A stretch of 51,931 nt of DNA from Candidatus Poseidonia sp. (lineage in GTDB: Archaea; Thermoplasmatota; Poseidoniia; Poseidoniales; Poseidoniaceae), in the NCBI GenBank assembly GCA_030741355.1, contig JASLVM010000002.1, positions 1-51,931 on the forward strand. The letters are read 5' to 3'. Shown here one piece after another: positions 26,604 through 34,108 of the stretch. The notes under the pieces are model-generated. The model worked only from the letters and a program-made list of their open reading frames with translations, was not told the origin of the DNA and did no database searches. Position 1 is the first letter of the stretch. Every line of letters begins with the position of its first letter. The position numbers were made by a program, and so were the translations under genes.

Positions 26604-27044
26604 TCAAGATGCACGGATCCACGGAACTTCACGGCCCTTGGCGGACCAGAACATCTCGTGGATGGCCTCACAAGCGTCCATGAGTTCTTGGGCGTGGCCA
26701 GCAGAAACTTCGACCTTGCAAGCCGAACAGAGTTTGGCAGCGTGCCAGAAAGTATCGTGGAGGTCCGGGTTGGACTCGAGATGTTGGGGCTTGAAGAAAT
26801 CAGTCCACAGGACCAACAGCTCGTCCTTGCACTTCTGTGCCTCTTCTTCCTTGACGGCTGCGTATCGAGCCATGGTGTTCATGTAGGCCGCCATAGCGAC
26901 ACCATCGGAGGTGTCGGGGCAGGTCATTGCGAGCATTTTCTTGGTCATGGATTGAACGGCTTCGGCAGCGATTCGAGCGCTGGCTGGGTCATACACTCCA
27001 CAAGGAGCATCACAGTGGGCTTCGGCGACAATGGGGGTCTTCAT
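26604..27044 (-). CDS. sodN: Nickel superoxide dismutase
   Basis: Dismutates superoxide using a nickel ion held by the N-terminal hook. The precursor has 146 residues. A nine-residue leader (MKTPIVAEA) is followed by HCDAPCGVYDP, so mature His1, Cys2, Cys6 and Tyr9 are all present (H10, C11, C15, Y18 in the precursor). A helical bundle follows with KLCSACKVEV near residue 107. The protease that exposes His1 is encoded next. A weak A/T-rich box lies 20-28 nt upstream of the ATG, and there is no Shine-Dalgarno sequence. NiSOD is mainly known from actinobacteria, cyanobacteria and marine proteobacteria. Confidence 0.95.
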   Translation of the reverse strand: MKTPIVAEAHCDAPCGVYDPASARIAAEAVQSMTKKMLAMTCPDTSDGVAMAAYMNTMARYAAVKEEEAQKCKDELLVLWTDFFKPQHLESNPDLHDTFWHAAKLCSACKVEVSAGHAQELMDACEAIHEMFWSAKGREVPWIRAS

Positions 27045-27096
27045 GGTTCATCCGAGAGGATGGAACCATAAGAACATGATTCTTTTTGGAGGTCGA

Positions 27097-28005
27097 TTAC
27101 GATGCTGTAATGGAGGTGCCGCGTTCACCTCGAAGCGCCAAAAGAACATCGCCGGGCGAACACAGAATCGATGTGCCTGACGTAGAATGTTCAGCAAACC
27201 GACAAAGCGCCTCCACTTTGGGACCCATGGAACCTTTCGGAAATTCACCCGCCTCATCCAACGCACGAGCTTCTTCAACGGTCAACCTTCTCAGCGCTTC
27301 AGCATCATCGGTGCCGTACCCCCGATAGATAGCATCGGCTTCCGTGCTGATGATAAGGGCATGAGCACCAAGGTCTCTTGCCAATAGAGATGAGAAGTGG
27401 TCCTTATCGACAACGGCTGGCATGCCCTGAAGATGTTGGTCGAGACGAGCGGTCGGCACACCACCACCACCACCGCAAATCACGACGGCCTTCAACTGCA
27501 CGAGTTGCTGGATGACATCCAATTCCATGATCCGAAGAGGCATCGGGCTTGCGACAACCCGCCTGGGCCCGTGGACCGTTTCTGCGATATCCCAATCGGC
27601 GGTCATGACCGTTTGTGAAGAGAGAACGGGACCAACCGGTTTGGTCGGCCAAGCGAAGCCCTCGTCTTCGGTGTCAACCTCCACACGAGTCAACAACACC
27701 GCTGTTCGTTCAGGACGACGACGACGTTCCATGATAGCTTGTAGATGCATGGACAATTCATGTCCAATCATACCTTGAGTGGCGGCAACCCAAGTGTCCA
27801 AACCTTGTGTTTGTTGTTCATCCATCGCTAAAAGGTGTCCTACTTGAGGCCCGTTTCCATGCGTGATGACCACGCTCCAGTCCATCTCAAGGAGGTCGAT
27901 GACATCGCTCATCACTCGAGCCAGAACTTCAACGGAATCCTTGGAATCACTTCCAGGAGATTGCAGAGCATTACCCCCCAAAGCGTAGACCGCTGTCTTT
28001 CTCAC
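27097..28005 (-). CDS. arcC: Carbamate kinase
   Basis: Makes ATP and carbamate (ammonia plus CO2) from carbamoyl phosphate, or the reverse. The 302-residue protein has VYALGGNAL at the start, VVITHGNGPQVGHLL, ICGGGGGVPT, VVDKDHFSSLLA and FPKGSMGPKVEA, all classic for the family. The start codon is GTG at 28005; an ATG two nt upstream is out of frame. No arginine deiminase or ornithine carbamoyltransferase is nearby, so the pathway is unclear. It precedes sodN by 52 nt on the same strand. Confidence 0.92.
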   Translation of the reverse strand: MRKTAVYALGGNALQSPGSDSKDSVEVLARVMSDVIDLLEMDWSVVITHGNGPQVGHLLAMDEQQTQGLDTWVAATQGMIGHELSMHLQAIMERRRRPERTAVLLTRVEVDTEDEGFAWPTKPVGPVLSSQTVMTADWDIAETVHGPRRVVASPMPLRIMELDVIQQLVQLKAVVICGGGGGVPTARLDQHLQGMPAVVDKDHFSSLLARDLGAHALIISTEADAIYRGYGTDDAEALRRLTVEEARALDEAGEFPKGSMGPKVEALCRFAEHSTSGTSILCSPGDVLLALRGERGTSITAS

Positions 28006-28129
28006 ATGCTTTGGTCAACTTGAACCGTTTTGACCCTTTGCACGATATGATGGAATGTGCACCGTGTTTCGAGATTCCGTGAGGGAGACATTCACATAGG
28101 CTGAACCGGTGGAGGTTCTTGGTGAGAGC

Positions 28130-29479
28130 ATGGTCAAGACCACATGGATCGGCGATGTGCAAAACGGACAACACACGGACCAGACGGTTGAATTGAAAGG
28201 TTGGGTGAAACGTAGCCGTGGAAACAACAACATCTGGTTCGTTGTCCTAAGGGATTCCACAGGAACCATTCAGTGTGTTGGCAAAAAGAAAAATCTCGGT
28301 GATGAGATGTTTGAAACGCTCAAAGGAGCCATCATTGAAACGAGTGTCGTTTTCACGGGTCATGTTCGTGCCGACGAGCGAGCCGAGGGCGGTCATGAAC
28401 TTGACATCGTGGACGTTGAGATCGTTGGAGCCGTCAATTCCGAACGCCCCTTCCCCATCGGCGAAGCCGACATGTTGGTTGAAGACGAAGACGGTGAGTT
28501 GACCTATGGAGGGACAGAACACACCCTCAATCATCGTCACCTCTACTTGCGAACCACACGGGCCACCACCATGCTAAAACTTCGAAGTTCAGCCTTTGGT
28601 GCCATTCACAACTACTTCCGAGGACACGATTTCTTGGAATACCAAGCACCGAATTTCGTTGCTGGTGCTGTGGAAGGTGGGTCCACTTTGTTTGAGGTCC
28701 CGTATTTTGGAAAGAAAGCATACCTGACCCAATCCTGGCAACTCTATGCCGAGGCCGCTATGCCAGCCTTGGAACGGTTGTACACCATTGCACCCTCCTT
28801 CCGTGCTGAAAAGTCTCGAACACGCCGCCACCTGACCGAATTTTGGCATGCGGAAATGGAGATGGCATGGGCCACCAACAACGACATCATGGCCCACGGA
28901 GAAGGCGTGGTTCGAACCATCGCAAAGACCCTGTTGGAAGAACGTGAACAAGAACTTACTTACCTCGAGCGAGACTTGGATTTGATTGCACGGTACGCCG
29001 ACAACCCTTACCCTCGAATGAGATATGATGAGGCCATTGAAATCCTTCAAGGAAAAGGCGTGGCTGTAGAATGGGGGCAGGATTTGGATTATTCAAAGGA
29101 AAAGATCCTCACCCAAGATTTCGATGTCCCACATTTCTTGACCCACTACCCCAAGGTTGCCAAACCCTTCTACCACCGAGTTGACCCAGAGGATGAGAAT
29201 TATGTCCTCTGCCACGACCTCTTGGCCCCTGAAGGCTACGGAGAAATCATTGGAGGCGGTGAGCGCACATGGTCGGAAGAAGAGATTCTGCAACGGATTG
29301 ACGAAGAAGGTACGCCACGAGAACCCTACCAATTCTACATCGATGTACGTTCCTATGGCGGTGTGCCGCACGGTGGTTTCGGGCTCGGTGTTGACCGTGT
29401 GGTGAGTTGGCTTGCTGGCGCAACGCATATTCGAGAAGTGATTCCTTTCCCACGAACATCCAGGCGGGTCACTCCCTGA
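28130..29479 (+). CDS. asnS: Asparaginyl-tRNA synthetase
   Basis: Class IIb synthetase of 449 residues. An N-terminal OB-fold anticodon domain (VELKGWVKRSRGNNNIWFVV) is followed by the catalytic core with motif 2 FRAEKSRTRRHLTEF and motif 3 GFGLGVDRVV, ending in PFPRTSRR. The RTRRHLTEFWH context fits AsnRS better than AspRS. The ATG at 28130 has GGTGAG 5 nt upstream; a GTG at 28109 is the alternative. Its stop is fused with that of the convergent zinc-ribbon gene (TGATCA). Confidence 0.93.
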   Translation: MVKTTWIGDVQNGQHTDQTVELKGWVKRSRGNNNIWFVVLRDSTGTIQCVGKKKNLGDEMFETLKGAIIETSVVFTGHVRADERAEGGHELDIVDVEIVGAVNSERPFPIGEADMLVEDEDGELTYGGTEHTLNHRHLYLRTTRATTMLKLRSSAFGAIHNYFRGHDFLEYQAPNFVAGAVEGGSTLFEVPYFGKKAYLTQSWQLYAEAAMPALERLYTIAPSFRAEKSRTRRHLTEFWHAEMEMAWATNNDIMAHGEGVVRTIAKTLLEEREQELTYLERDLDLIARYADNPYPRMRYDEAIEILQGKGVAVEWGQDLDYSKEKILTQDFDVPHFLTHYPKVAKPFYHRVDPEDENYVLCHDLLAPEGYGEIIGGGERTWSEEEILQRIDEEGTPREPYQFYIDVRSYGGVPHGGFGLGVDRVVSWLAGATHIREVIPFPRTSRRVTP

Positions 29480-29611
29480 TCAGAGCAGAATCTCGCCGCA
29501 CATCGGGCACGGCATGCCCGGGATGAACGCACCAAGCAAAAATCCGCAGTGGGGGCAAATGGACATCAAGTCATCGACAACCATGGTGGTCTGTTCCCCC
29601 AACTTCTCCAT
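29480..29611 (-). CDS. 43-residue zinc-ribbon protein
   Basis: A very small protein whose second half is a rubredoxin-like knuckle pair: ICPHCG and PCPMCG. Its ATG shares one base with the TGA of the HAD phosphatase gene (TGATG), so translation is probably coupled. Function unknown. The short length is an honest limit, but coupling, four cysteines and the exact fit between two genes support it. Confidence 0.65.
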   Translation of the reverse strand: MEKLGEQTTMVVDDLMSICPHCGFLLGAFIPGMPCPMCGEILL

Positions 29612-30372
29612 CAAGGTTTGGGAAGACCAAAACGCTCGCATATGAGGTTGAGAACGATGAGGAGGTCCTTGTCTTCGATCACATGATGTGCGTATTCTCT
29701 CGGTCGGTCGTCCCATGGATTGAACAAGACAGCGCATCCACTTTCGCCAAACATGCCCACATCGCCCATCGAATCACCAACCGATGCGGTGTTGGATTTA
29801 TCAACGCCAAGCCGACGCTGTAACATCTTCACGATGGCCCCCTTTCCATTCATCTGGACTTGATATCGCCCAAAATCTCCGATGCCTGCTGGCGCAGAAC
29901 CATCTCCTGATTCCATCAACCATCCGTTCGTGAACACGTGCAGCTTTGAGTCAAAGCCACCGCTCTGTTGTTGGGCGGTGTGCCGGTCAATGCCTCCCCA
30001 ACGGCGACACCAAGGCGCAGCAGACGGAAAAGATGCGGCAATGTCTCGAGCGGTTTTTTGCAGGCCTCCGCTAACGATAGCCACGTGAACATCATGGTCA
30101 AGGAGGTGCTGAATCAAGGTTCTCCAACCTTTCATCATGGGCATCCCTTCCATCAATCCACGGAGCCTTTCATCGGTGATGTTACCTCCTGGTGCAGATT
30201 TAATCAGAGCCAAATCCAGTTTTATCCAATCCCATTCGTTTAGCAGACCTTGATTGTAGAGTTCAAACGATTCATCGTTCGAGATACCGAGTTTATCGTA
30301 AACAAACTGCCAGGTCGAAAGATGGTCTACCAAAACACGGTCCATGTCCAGGCAAACGAGGTGAGCGGTCAA
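29611..30372 (-). CDS. HAD-superfamily phosphatase (SerB-like)
   Basis: A 253-residue phosphatase with motif I CLDMDRVLVDH (Asp9 nucleophile, Asp11), motif II VAIVSGGLQ, the Lys of NGKGAIV and motif IV VGDSMGDVGMF. The arrangement resembles phosphoserine phosphatases and related HAD enzymes; the substrate is uncertain. The start codon is TTG at 30372. No ATG or GTG precedes motif I, and GGGAG lies 9-13 nt upstream, so TTG is well supported. It lies 4 nt after the degenerate glycosyltransferase gene. Confidence 0.85.
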   Translation of the reverse strand: MTAHLVCLDMDRVLVDHLSTWQFVYDKLGISNDESFELYNQGLLNEWDWIKLDLALIKSAPGGNITDERLRGLMEGMPMMKGWRTLIQHLLDHDVHVAIVSGGLQKTARDIAASFPSAAPWCRRWGGIDRHTAQQQSGGFDSKLHVFTNGWLMESGDGSAPAGIGDFGRYQVQMNGKGAIVKMLQRRLGVDKSNTASVGDSMGDVGMFGESGCAVLFNPWDDRPREYAHHVIEDKDLLIVLNLICERFGLPKP

Positions 30373-30376
30373 AATC

Positions 30377-31204
30377 TCAACTCCCTTTGGGCCAATTGTA
30401 TTGGTTTTGAATTCGAGCGACCTGCTTCCCCATGATGTAGAGAATCAAGGCGACCATCATGGCGAACAGACCGATAAGGGTCATCGCGATGGTGATCAAC
30501 GTCACCCCGATGGAGGTTGAGTTCAGTTCGGTAAACATGGTGGCGAGGTCACCCGATAATCGATAGCCCAAGACAAAGAGCACAACACCCGGGATGCCAA
30601 ACAACAAGAGCGGGTGTTTTGATTCCAACATCCAATAGAAGAGTTGAGCAAAACGTGAGGCCGTAGCCAAGGATTGACGCTGCGGCAATTGAATCTGAAC
30701 ATCGCTTTTCACGAACCTCGCTCGGACCTCATCGGAAATGTCCTCTGTCGTAGCATCTTGCGGGAGCAAGGAAAGGTGATGGGCACCACGATGGCTGACC
30801 ACAAGGTGTCCCAATTCAGTGGAGGAAAGAGGCGTCCCGTTCTCGTGGTTAACGGATGAATCTTCACGATAAAGATGGTGAATGTCCCAACCCTCCCGTG
30901 CTCTGTTGACGCTCAGCGGTAAGTCCGATAATTTCCACCGAGCAGTGATGGGGAGAAACAACGTCAACCCGTCATGTGAATCGAGTTCCAAAAGAGCCTT
31001 TGTCAACGCTTGGGGCGTAAGGTCGCCATCGTGATGAACGACGCTCGAACCAACCTCATTGGCCAACTCAACGGTTTCGTCATTTGAACCCGTATCAAAA
31101 AGAACCACCTCATTGGCCACCTCCCGGCTGCGAACAATGAGCGAAACGATGCGCAGTTCAATGTCCCTCCCAATAAGGACAACACGCTGTAGAGGTGGAC
31201 TCAC
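30377..31204 (-). CDS. Degenerate GT2-like membrane protein
   Basis: A 275-residue protein with an N-terminal half that follows the GT-A pattern (VVLIGRD, EVVLFDTGSNDETVELANEV). The metal-binding DxD is missing where it is expected (FLPITARWKLSDL). The C-terminal third has two membrane helices (PLLLFGIPGVVLFVLGY and a long segment after STSIGV) like those of DPM-type synthases. It may be a non-catalytic partner of a true glycosyltransferase. The GTG at 31204 was chosen because the frame upstream to 31363 has no further family sequence and overlaps the divergent gene. It lies 102 nt from the intact GT2 gene at 31307. Confidence 0.7.
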   Translation of the reverse strand: MSPPLQRVVLIGRDIELRIVSLIVRSREVANEVVLFDTGSNDETVELANEVGSSVVHHDGDLTPQALTKALLELDSHDGLTLFLPITARWKLSDLPLSVNRAREGWDIHHLYREDSSVNHENGTPLSSTELGHLVVSHRGAHHLSLLPQDATTEDISDEVRARFVKSDVQIQLPQRQSLATASRFAQLFYWMLESKHPLLLFGIPGVVLFVLGYRLSGDLATMFTELNSTSIGVTLITIAMTLIGLFAMMVALILYIMGKQVARIQNQYNWPKGS

Positions 31205-31272
31205 GATTCTCTGTCTTGCCTTGAGGCTATGAAACCTGTTCTTGGCAGGGGGGGAAGGAACCGCTTTCAAGC

Positions 31273-31278
31273 ATAAAT
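31273..31278 (+). promoter_or_regulatory. Possible TATA box before the GT2 gene
   Basis: ATAAAT lies 29-34 nt before the ATG at 31307. A strong Shine-Dalgarno (GGGGAGG) also precedes that ATG. Confidence 0.4.
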
Positions 31279-31306
31279 TGATTGAGGCGAGACCGAAGGG
31301 GAGGCC

Positions 31307-32251
31307 ATGTTGCAGGGCTGGCACATTGGCGTCGTCATCCCAGCACGAAATGAGGAAGAGCACATTGTTGAAGTGATCGAGAGCTTACCTTCTTTTGTTG
31401 ATGTGGCCGTGGTCATTGATGACGGTTCGGAAGATCGCACAGCAGAAAAAGCCACCAGCGCCAACTCCACGTGTGAGTTTACCCTCCTACATGGCGGAGG
31501 AAAGGGTGTTGGTTCAGCCATTGATATGGGTCATCAACATCTCTTGAAGACCTTCAAATCGAAATTTATCAGCGTGGTCATGGCCGGCGATGGCCAGATG
31601 AATCCAGACGATGTAGAAGGGTTGCTTCAACCGATTTTCAACAACCAAGCGGACCATGTCAAGGGCAATCGCCTCCAACACGAGCATGGATTCAACAACA
31701 TGCCAAGGTACCGGCAAATGGCCTCAAAACTTCTCTCATTTTTCACGACGCTGGCCGCCGGCCAACCGGTGAGCGACCCACAGTGTGGATTCACAGCCAC
31801 CTCATCAGAGGTCTTGCGGAATTGGGACTGGCATCGAAGTTGGAACGGCTATGGCTACCCCAATTTTTGGTTGGTCAATCTCGCAAAACAGGGATACCGC
31901 ATCGCTGAACGGCCTGTCGAATCCATCTATAGAAGTGAGCAAAGCGGCATCAAACCGGTCCGTTTCTTCAGCAGCGTAGGATTGATGCTGGCTGTTGAGC
32001 ACCATCGGCGCAATCTGTCTTGGCTGATGCCAAAACACCTCACGCCCCACACGCTTTTTGCCTTGTTGGCCTATTTTTTGGGCTGGTCGGCCCTTCTCCC
32101 CATGGTCTCCAACGACCTTGAACGAGAACTGTTCTCAAGAGGCGTGCCTGCCATCGTCGTTTGCCTCTTCTTTTGGTTCATGGCGCATCTTTTTGACAGA
32201 GCCGCCGTACGAGTTCACAAGGAGTTGAGGTTGAATGCGACGGCACGATAA
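31307..32251 (+). CDS. GT2-family glycosyltransferase with C-terminal membrane helices
   Basis: A 314-residue DPM-like transferase: VVIPARNEEEHI near residue 9, VIDDGSEDRTAEKA near 36, the metal motif AGDGQMNPDDVE near 93 and the acceptor region DPQCGFTATS. Two hydrophobic segments at the C-terminus (TLFALLAYFLGWSALLP and AIVVCLFFWFMAHL) anchor it. It probably works on a polyprenyl-phosphate sugar. Shine-Dalgarno GGGGAGG precedes the ATG. The parvulin gene overlaps its end by 17 nt. Confidence 0.85.
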   Translation: MLQGWHIGVVIPARNEEEHIVEVIESLPSFVDVAVVIDDGSEDRTAEKATSANSTCEFTLLHGGGKGVGSAIDMGHQHLLKTFKSKFISVVMAGDGQMNPDDVEGLLQPIFNNQADHVKGNRLQHEHGFNNMPRYRQMASKLLSFFTTLAAGQPVSDPQCGFTATSSEVLRNWDWHRSWNGYGYPNFWLVNLAKQGYRIAERPVESIYRSEQSGIKPVRFFSSVGLMLAVEHHRRNLSWLMPKHLTPHTLFALLAYFLGWSALLPMVSNDLERELFSRGVPAIVVCLFFWFMAHLFDRAAVRVHKELRLNATAR

Positions 32252-32564
32252 GCGGAGGAAGCCCCGCAAGGCCCATGTTCGTCACATTTTGGTCGCCAAC
32301 AAACCGGAAGCAAAACTGATTTTGGACGAGTTAAACAGTGCAAAAAAACCCCTTCGAGCCTTCAAAAAATTGGCAAAGAAGTACTCAAATTGCCCGAGCG
32401 GGAGCAAGGGCGGTGATCTAGGTGAATTCGTAGAAGGCCAAATGGTCCAAACCTTCGAAGACGCCGTTTGGGCGTCAGAACTTGAAGTGGTCCCGGCATC
32501 CTTCATCAAAACCCAATTTGGATTTCACGTTCTCTGGGTGCACAGCATCACACTACCGGAATAA
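32235..32564 (+). CDS. Parvulin-type peptidyl-prolyl isomerase
   Basis: A 109-residue cytoplasmic protein made only of a basic tail and one rotamase domain: KAHVRHILVANKPEA, FKKLAKKYSNCPSGSKGGDLGEF and FGFHVLWVH are the parvulin signatures. No signal peptide, so it is a cytoplasmic folding helper. It starts inside the last codons of the glycosyltransferase gene and ends directly at the CCA of the opposing tRNA-Pro. Confidence 0.9.
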   Translation: MRRHDKRRKPRKAHVRHILVANKPEAKLILDELNSAKKPLRAFKKLAKKYSNCPSGSKGGDLGEFVEGQMVQTFEDAVWASELEVVPASFIKTQFGFHVLWVHSITLPE

Positions 32565-32567
32565 TGG

Positions 32568-32642
32568 TGGGCGTACCAAGATTTGAACTTGGGTCCAAGC
32601 GTCCCAAACGCCCGAGTATAGGCCAAACTAACCCATACGCCC
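32568..32642 (-). tRNA. tRNA-Pro (anticodon UGG)
   Basis: A 75-nt cloverleaf. The acceptor stem is GGGCGTA/TACGCCC, the D region GGTTAGTTTGG and the anticodon stem GGGCG/CGCTT with two G-U pairs. The loop TTTGGGA gives UGG. The T arm is CCAAG-TTCAAAT-CTTGG and the discriminator A, with CCA encoded at 32567-32565. The GGGTTAGT and TATACT pieces are typical of archaeal proline tRNAs. The CCA directly abuts the stop codon of the opposing parvulin gene. Confidence 0.94.
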
Positions 32643-32675
32643 TTGGTCTGTGCCACGGCGTCTCACCTATGAACT

Positions 32676-33116
32676 TCACTCAAAGAACATCCAGCATCCT
32701 TCAGCGACACGCACCACCACGCCTTCGACTTCGGCTTGTTCCATGAAGGCATCAGCGGGAATCTCAACCTCCCTTTTGTCAAGGAGGGATTGGACCTCAA
32801 TTTGAGAAATCCTTGCATCTTCGGTGGCTAAAGAACGAAGTTCCCGCAACAGTGCACGAGGAGAGATCTCCTGTGGTTCCTCCTTGAAGGAGGCCGACCG
32901 CAGGAGGCGTGAACGCAATTCATCGCGAAGTTCCGGGGGCGTGTTAGCAATGGCCACTTCGAGATGAAGCATGGCACTGGTCATGCACTCCTTGACCACC
33001 TCTGCGTCTTTCTGCATGGCTGAACCGCAATGGGGGCATCGACCGCCTTGACGTCGATGCCCGGAGCATTGTTGGCAAGCATGACAGCGAAGAACAAGCC
33101 AACGTTGTTCCGACAC
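32676..33116 (-). CDS. Zinc-ribbon hypothetical protein, 146 residues
   Basis: N-terminal ribbon with CHACQQC and CPHCG, a long helical middle (AEVVKECMTSAMLHLEVAI, ELRDELRSRLL, RALLRELRSLA) and a small C-terminal beta part (VEGVVVRVAEGCWMFFE). It may be an archaeal DNA- or RNA-associated protein, but I cannot name the family. The start is GTG at 33116 with GAGG upstream; it lies 9 nt after the PvlArgDC-like gene, likely in one transcript. Confidence 0.7.
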   Translation of the reverse strand: MSEQRWLVLRCHACQQCSGHRRQGGRCPHCGSAMQKDAEVVKECMTSAMLHLEVAIANTPPELRDELRSRLLRSASFKEEPQEISPRALLRELRSLATEDARISQIEVQSLLDKREVEIPADAFMEQAEVEGVVVRVAEGCWMFFE

Positions 33117-33125
33117 TGCATCGCC

Positions 33126-33770
33126 TCAGAGCGTGAAATCGTGCTTGTTTTGCGGCTGACCGGGACGCCGAGCAGGTGCAGCAGGTGCCTTGGTATCCAC
33201 GCGCTTTCGAGGCTCTGGAGCGGCCTTTCGTGTCAAAGCACCTCGTATCGGACCGGTCTTCGTTCGTGCACCGAGGGAAAGGGATTCAGGCAGGATCAAC
33301 GCCGCCACGGCCACTCCGTGATGGTCTTGACCCGCTGTCACCTCATCAACGGCGACATCAAACTCAATCACTTCGAGGTCCCGACTTGCCAAGCGACGTT
33401 GGAGGTTACGTCGAAGAAGCAAGACCGTTTCCTCATAATCCCGGTCCGTCGTGATGGTGGCGACAATGGCACATTCATCACCCTCAGGCGTGACACACGT
33501 CGCCCATGCCACACCTGCAGATGCGGAGGAACCGCTCCAGGCGTAGGCTGTTGCGAGGTGGCATTCAACCAGTGAACCCATGGGCAAAGGACGGGGAGGC
33601 GTGGCTCCAAATCCAAGAGGAAGCATCGCACCTTGGGCTTGAATCAAGCGCACGTCGCCCAACCCAAGCTCCACCAACCCTTGGTCAAAGGCATCTTCTG
33701 CATTTTCACCCCAAGGAGCAACAGCGGTCATAAGCCAGCCTGGACATGATGGGGCATTGGATGATTGCAT
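33126..33770 (-). CDS. Pyruvoyl-dependent arginine decarboxylase-like protein lacking the cleavage serines
   Basis: Residues 1-165 follow the PvlArgDC fold pattern: GENAEDAFDQGLVELGLGDV, then the turn LIQAQGAMLPLG, then PLPMGSLVE. In active members the turn carries a Ser-Ser pair (as in RISSIMPP) where self-cleavage creates the pyruvoyl group. Here the site reads QGA, so no pyruvoyl can form by that route. The last 45 residues are an Ala/Pro/Lys/Arg-rich tail ending in KHDFTL. The protein is either inactive as a decarboxylase or has a new role. The ATG at 33770 includes the first beta strand. Confidence 0.7.
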   Translation of the reverse strand: MQSSNAPSCPGWLMTAVAPWGENAEDAFDQGLVELGLGDVRLIQAQGAMLPLGFGATPPRPLPMGSLVECHLATAYAWSGSSASAGVAWATCVTPEGDECAIVATITTDRDYEETVLLLRRNLQRRLASRDLEVIEFDVAVDEVTAGQDHHGVAVAALILPESLSLGARTKTGPIRGALTRKAAPEPRKRVDTKAPAAPARRPGQPQNKHDFTL

Positions 33771-33796
33771 GGTCGTCTCTGTGTCGCAACGGGTTC

Positions 33797-34108
33797 ATGA
33801 ACAACTTGGTGCTAGGCGTTGACATGGCACAAGCCACGAGAGGTCTTCTTTTCACGGCCTTTGCTGGTGTTTTGTGCATCGCCATGGTCGCAGGTATCAA
33901 TTCCGGTGAGTACATGCTCACATTAGCCACTGGAGCCATGATGGCGACGGTTATCGGCGTCGGATTCATGACACAAGCAGGGACAGTGGAACAAAACAAA
34001 GGAACCGCTCTTGGTGTTCAAAAATCGTCGCTCGGCTCCAGTCAGCCCGTTGAATCCAACGATTCCCTTCCGGACCCGATGGCCCAAGATTTTGAAATGC
34101 CGTTGTGA
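33797..34108 (+). CDS. Small membrane protein with two helices
   Basis: About 103 residues. Two hydrophobic helices (GLLFTAFAGVLCIAMVAGI and LTLATGAMMATVIGVGFM) are followed by a hydrophilic, Ser/Pro/Asp-rich tail. Unrecognised. Starts at 33797 and 33824 are both possible; the frame upstream to 33746 would overlap the divergent PvlArgDC-like gene. Its TGA abuts the stop of fttA. Confidence 0.6.
   Translation: MNNLVLGVDMAQATRGLLFTAFAGVLCIAMVAGINSGEYMLTLATGAMMATVIGVGFMTQAGTVEQNKGTALGVQKSSLGSSQPVESNDSLPDPMAQDFEMPL

Noticed and set aside
28908-28920. GGTTCGAACC, like a tRNA T arm
   Set aside because: It lies inside the asnS reading frame and has no acceptor or anticodon stems around it.
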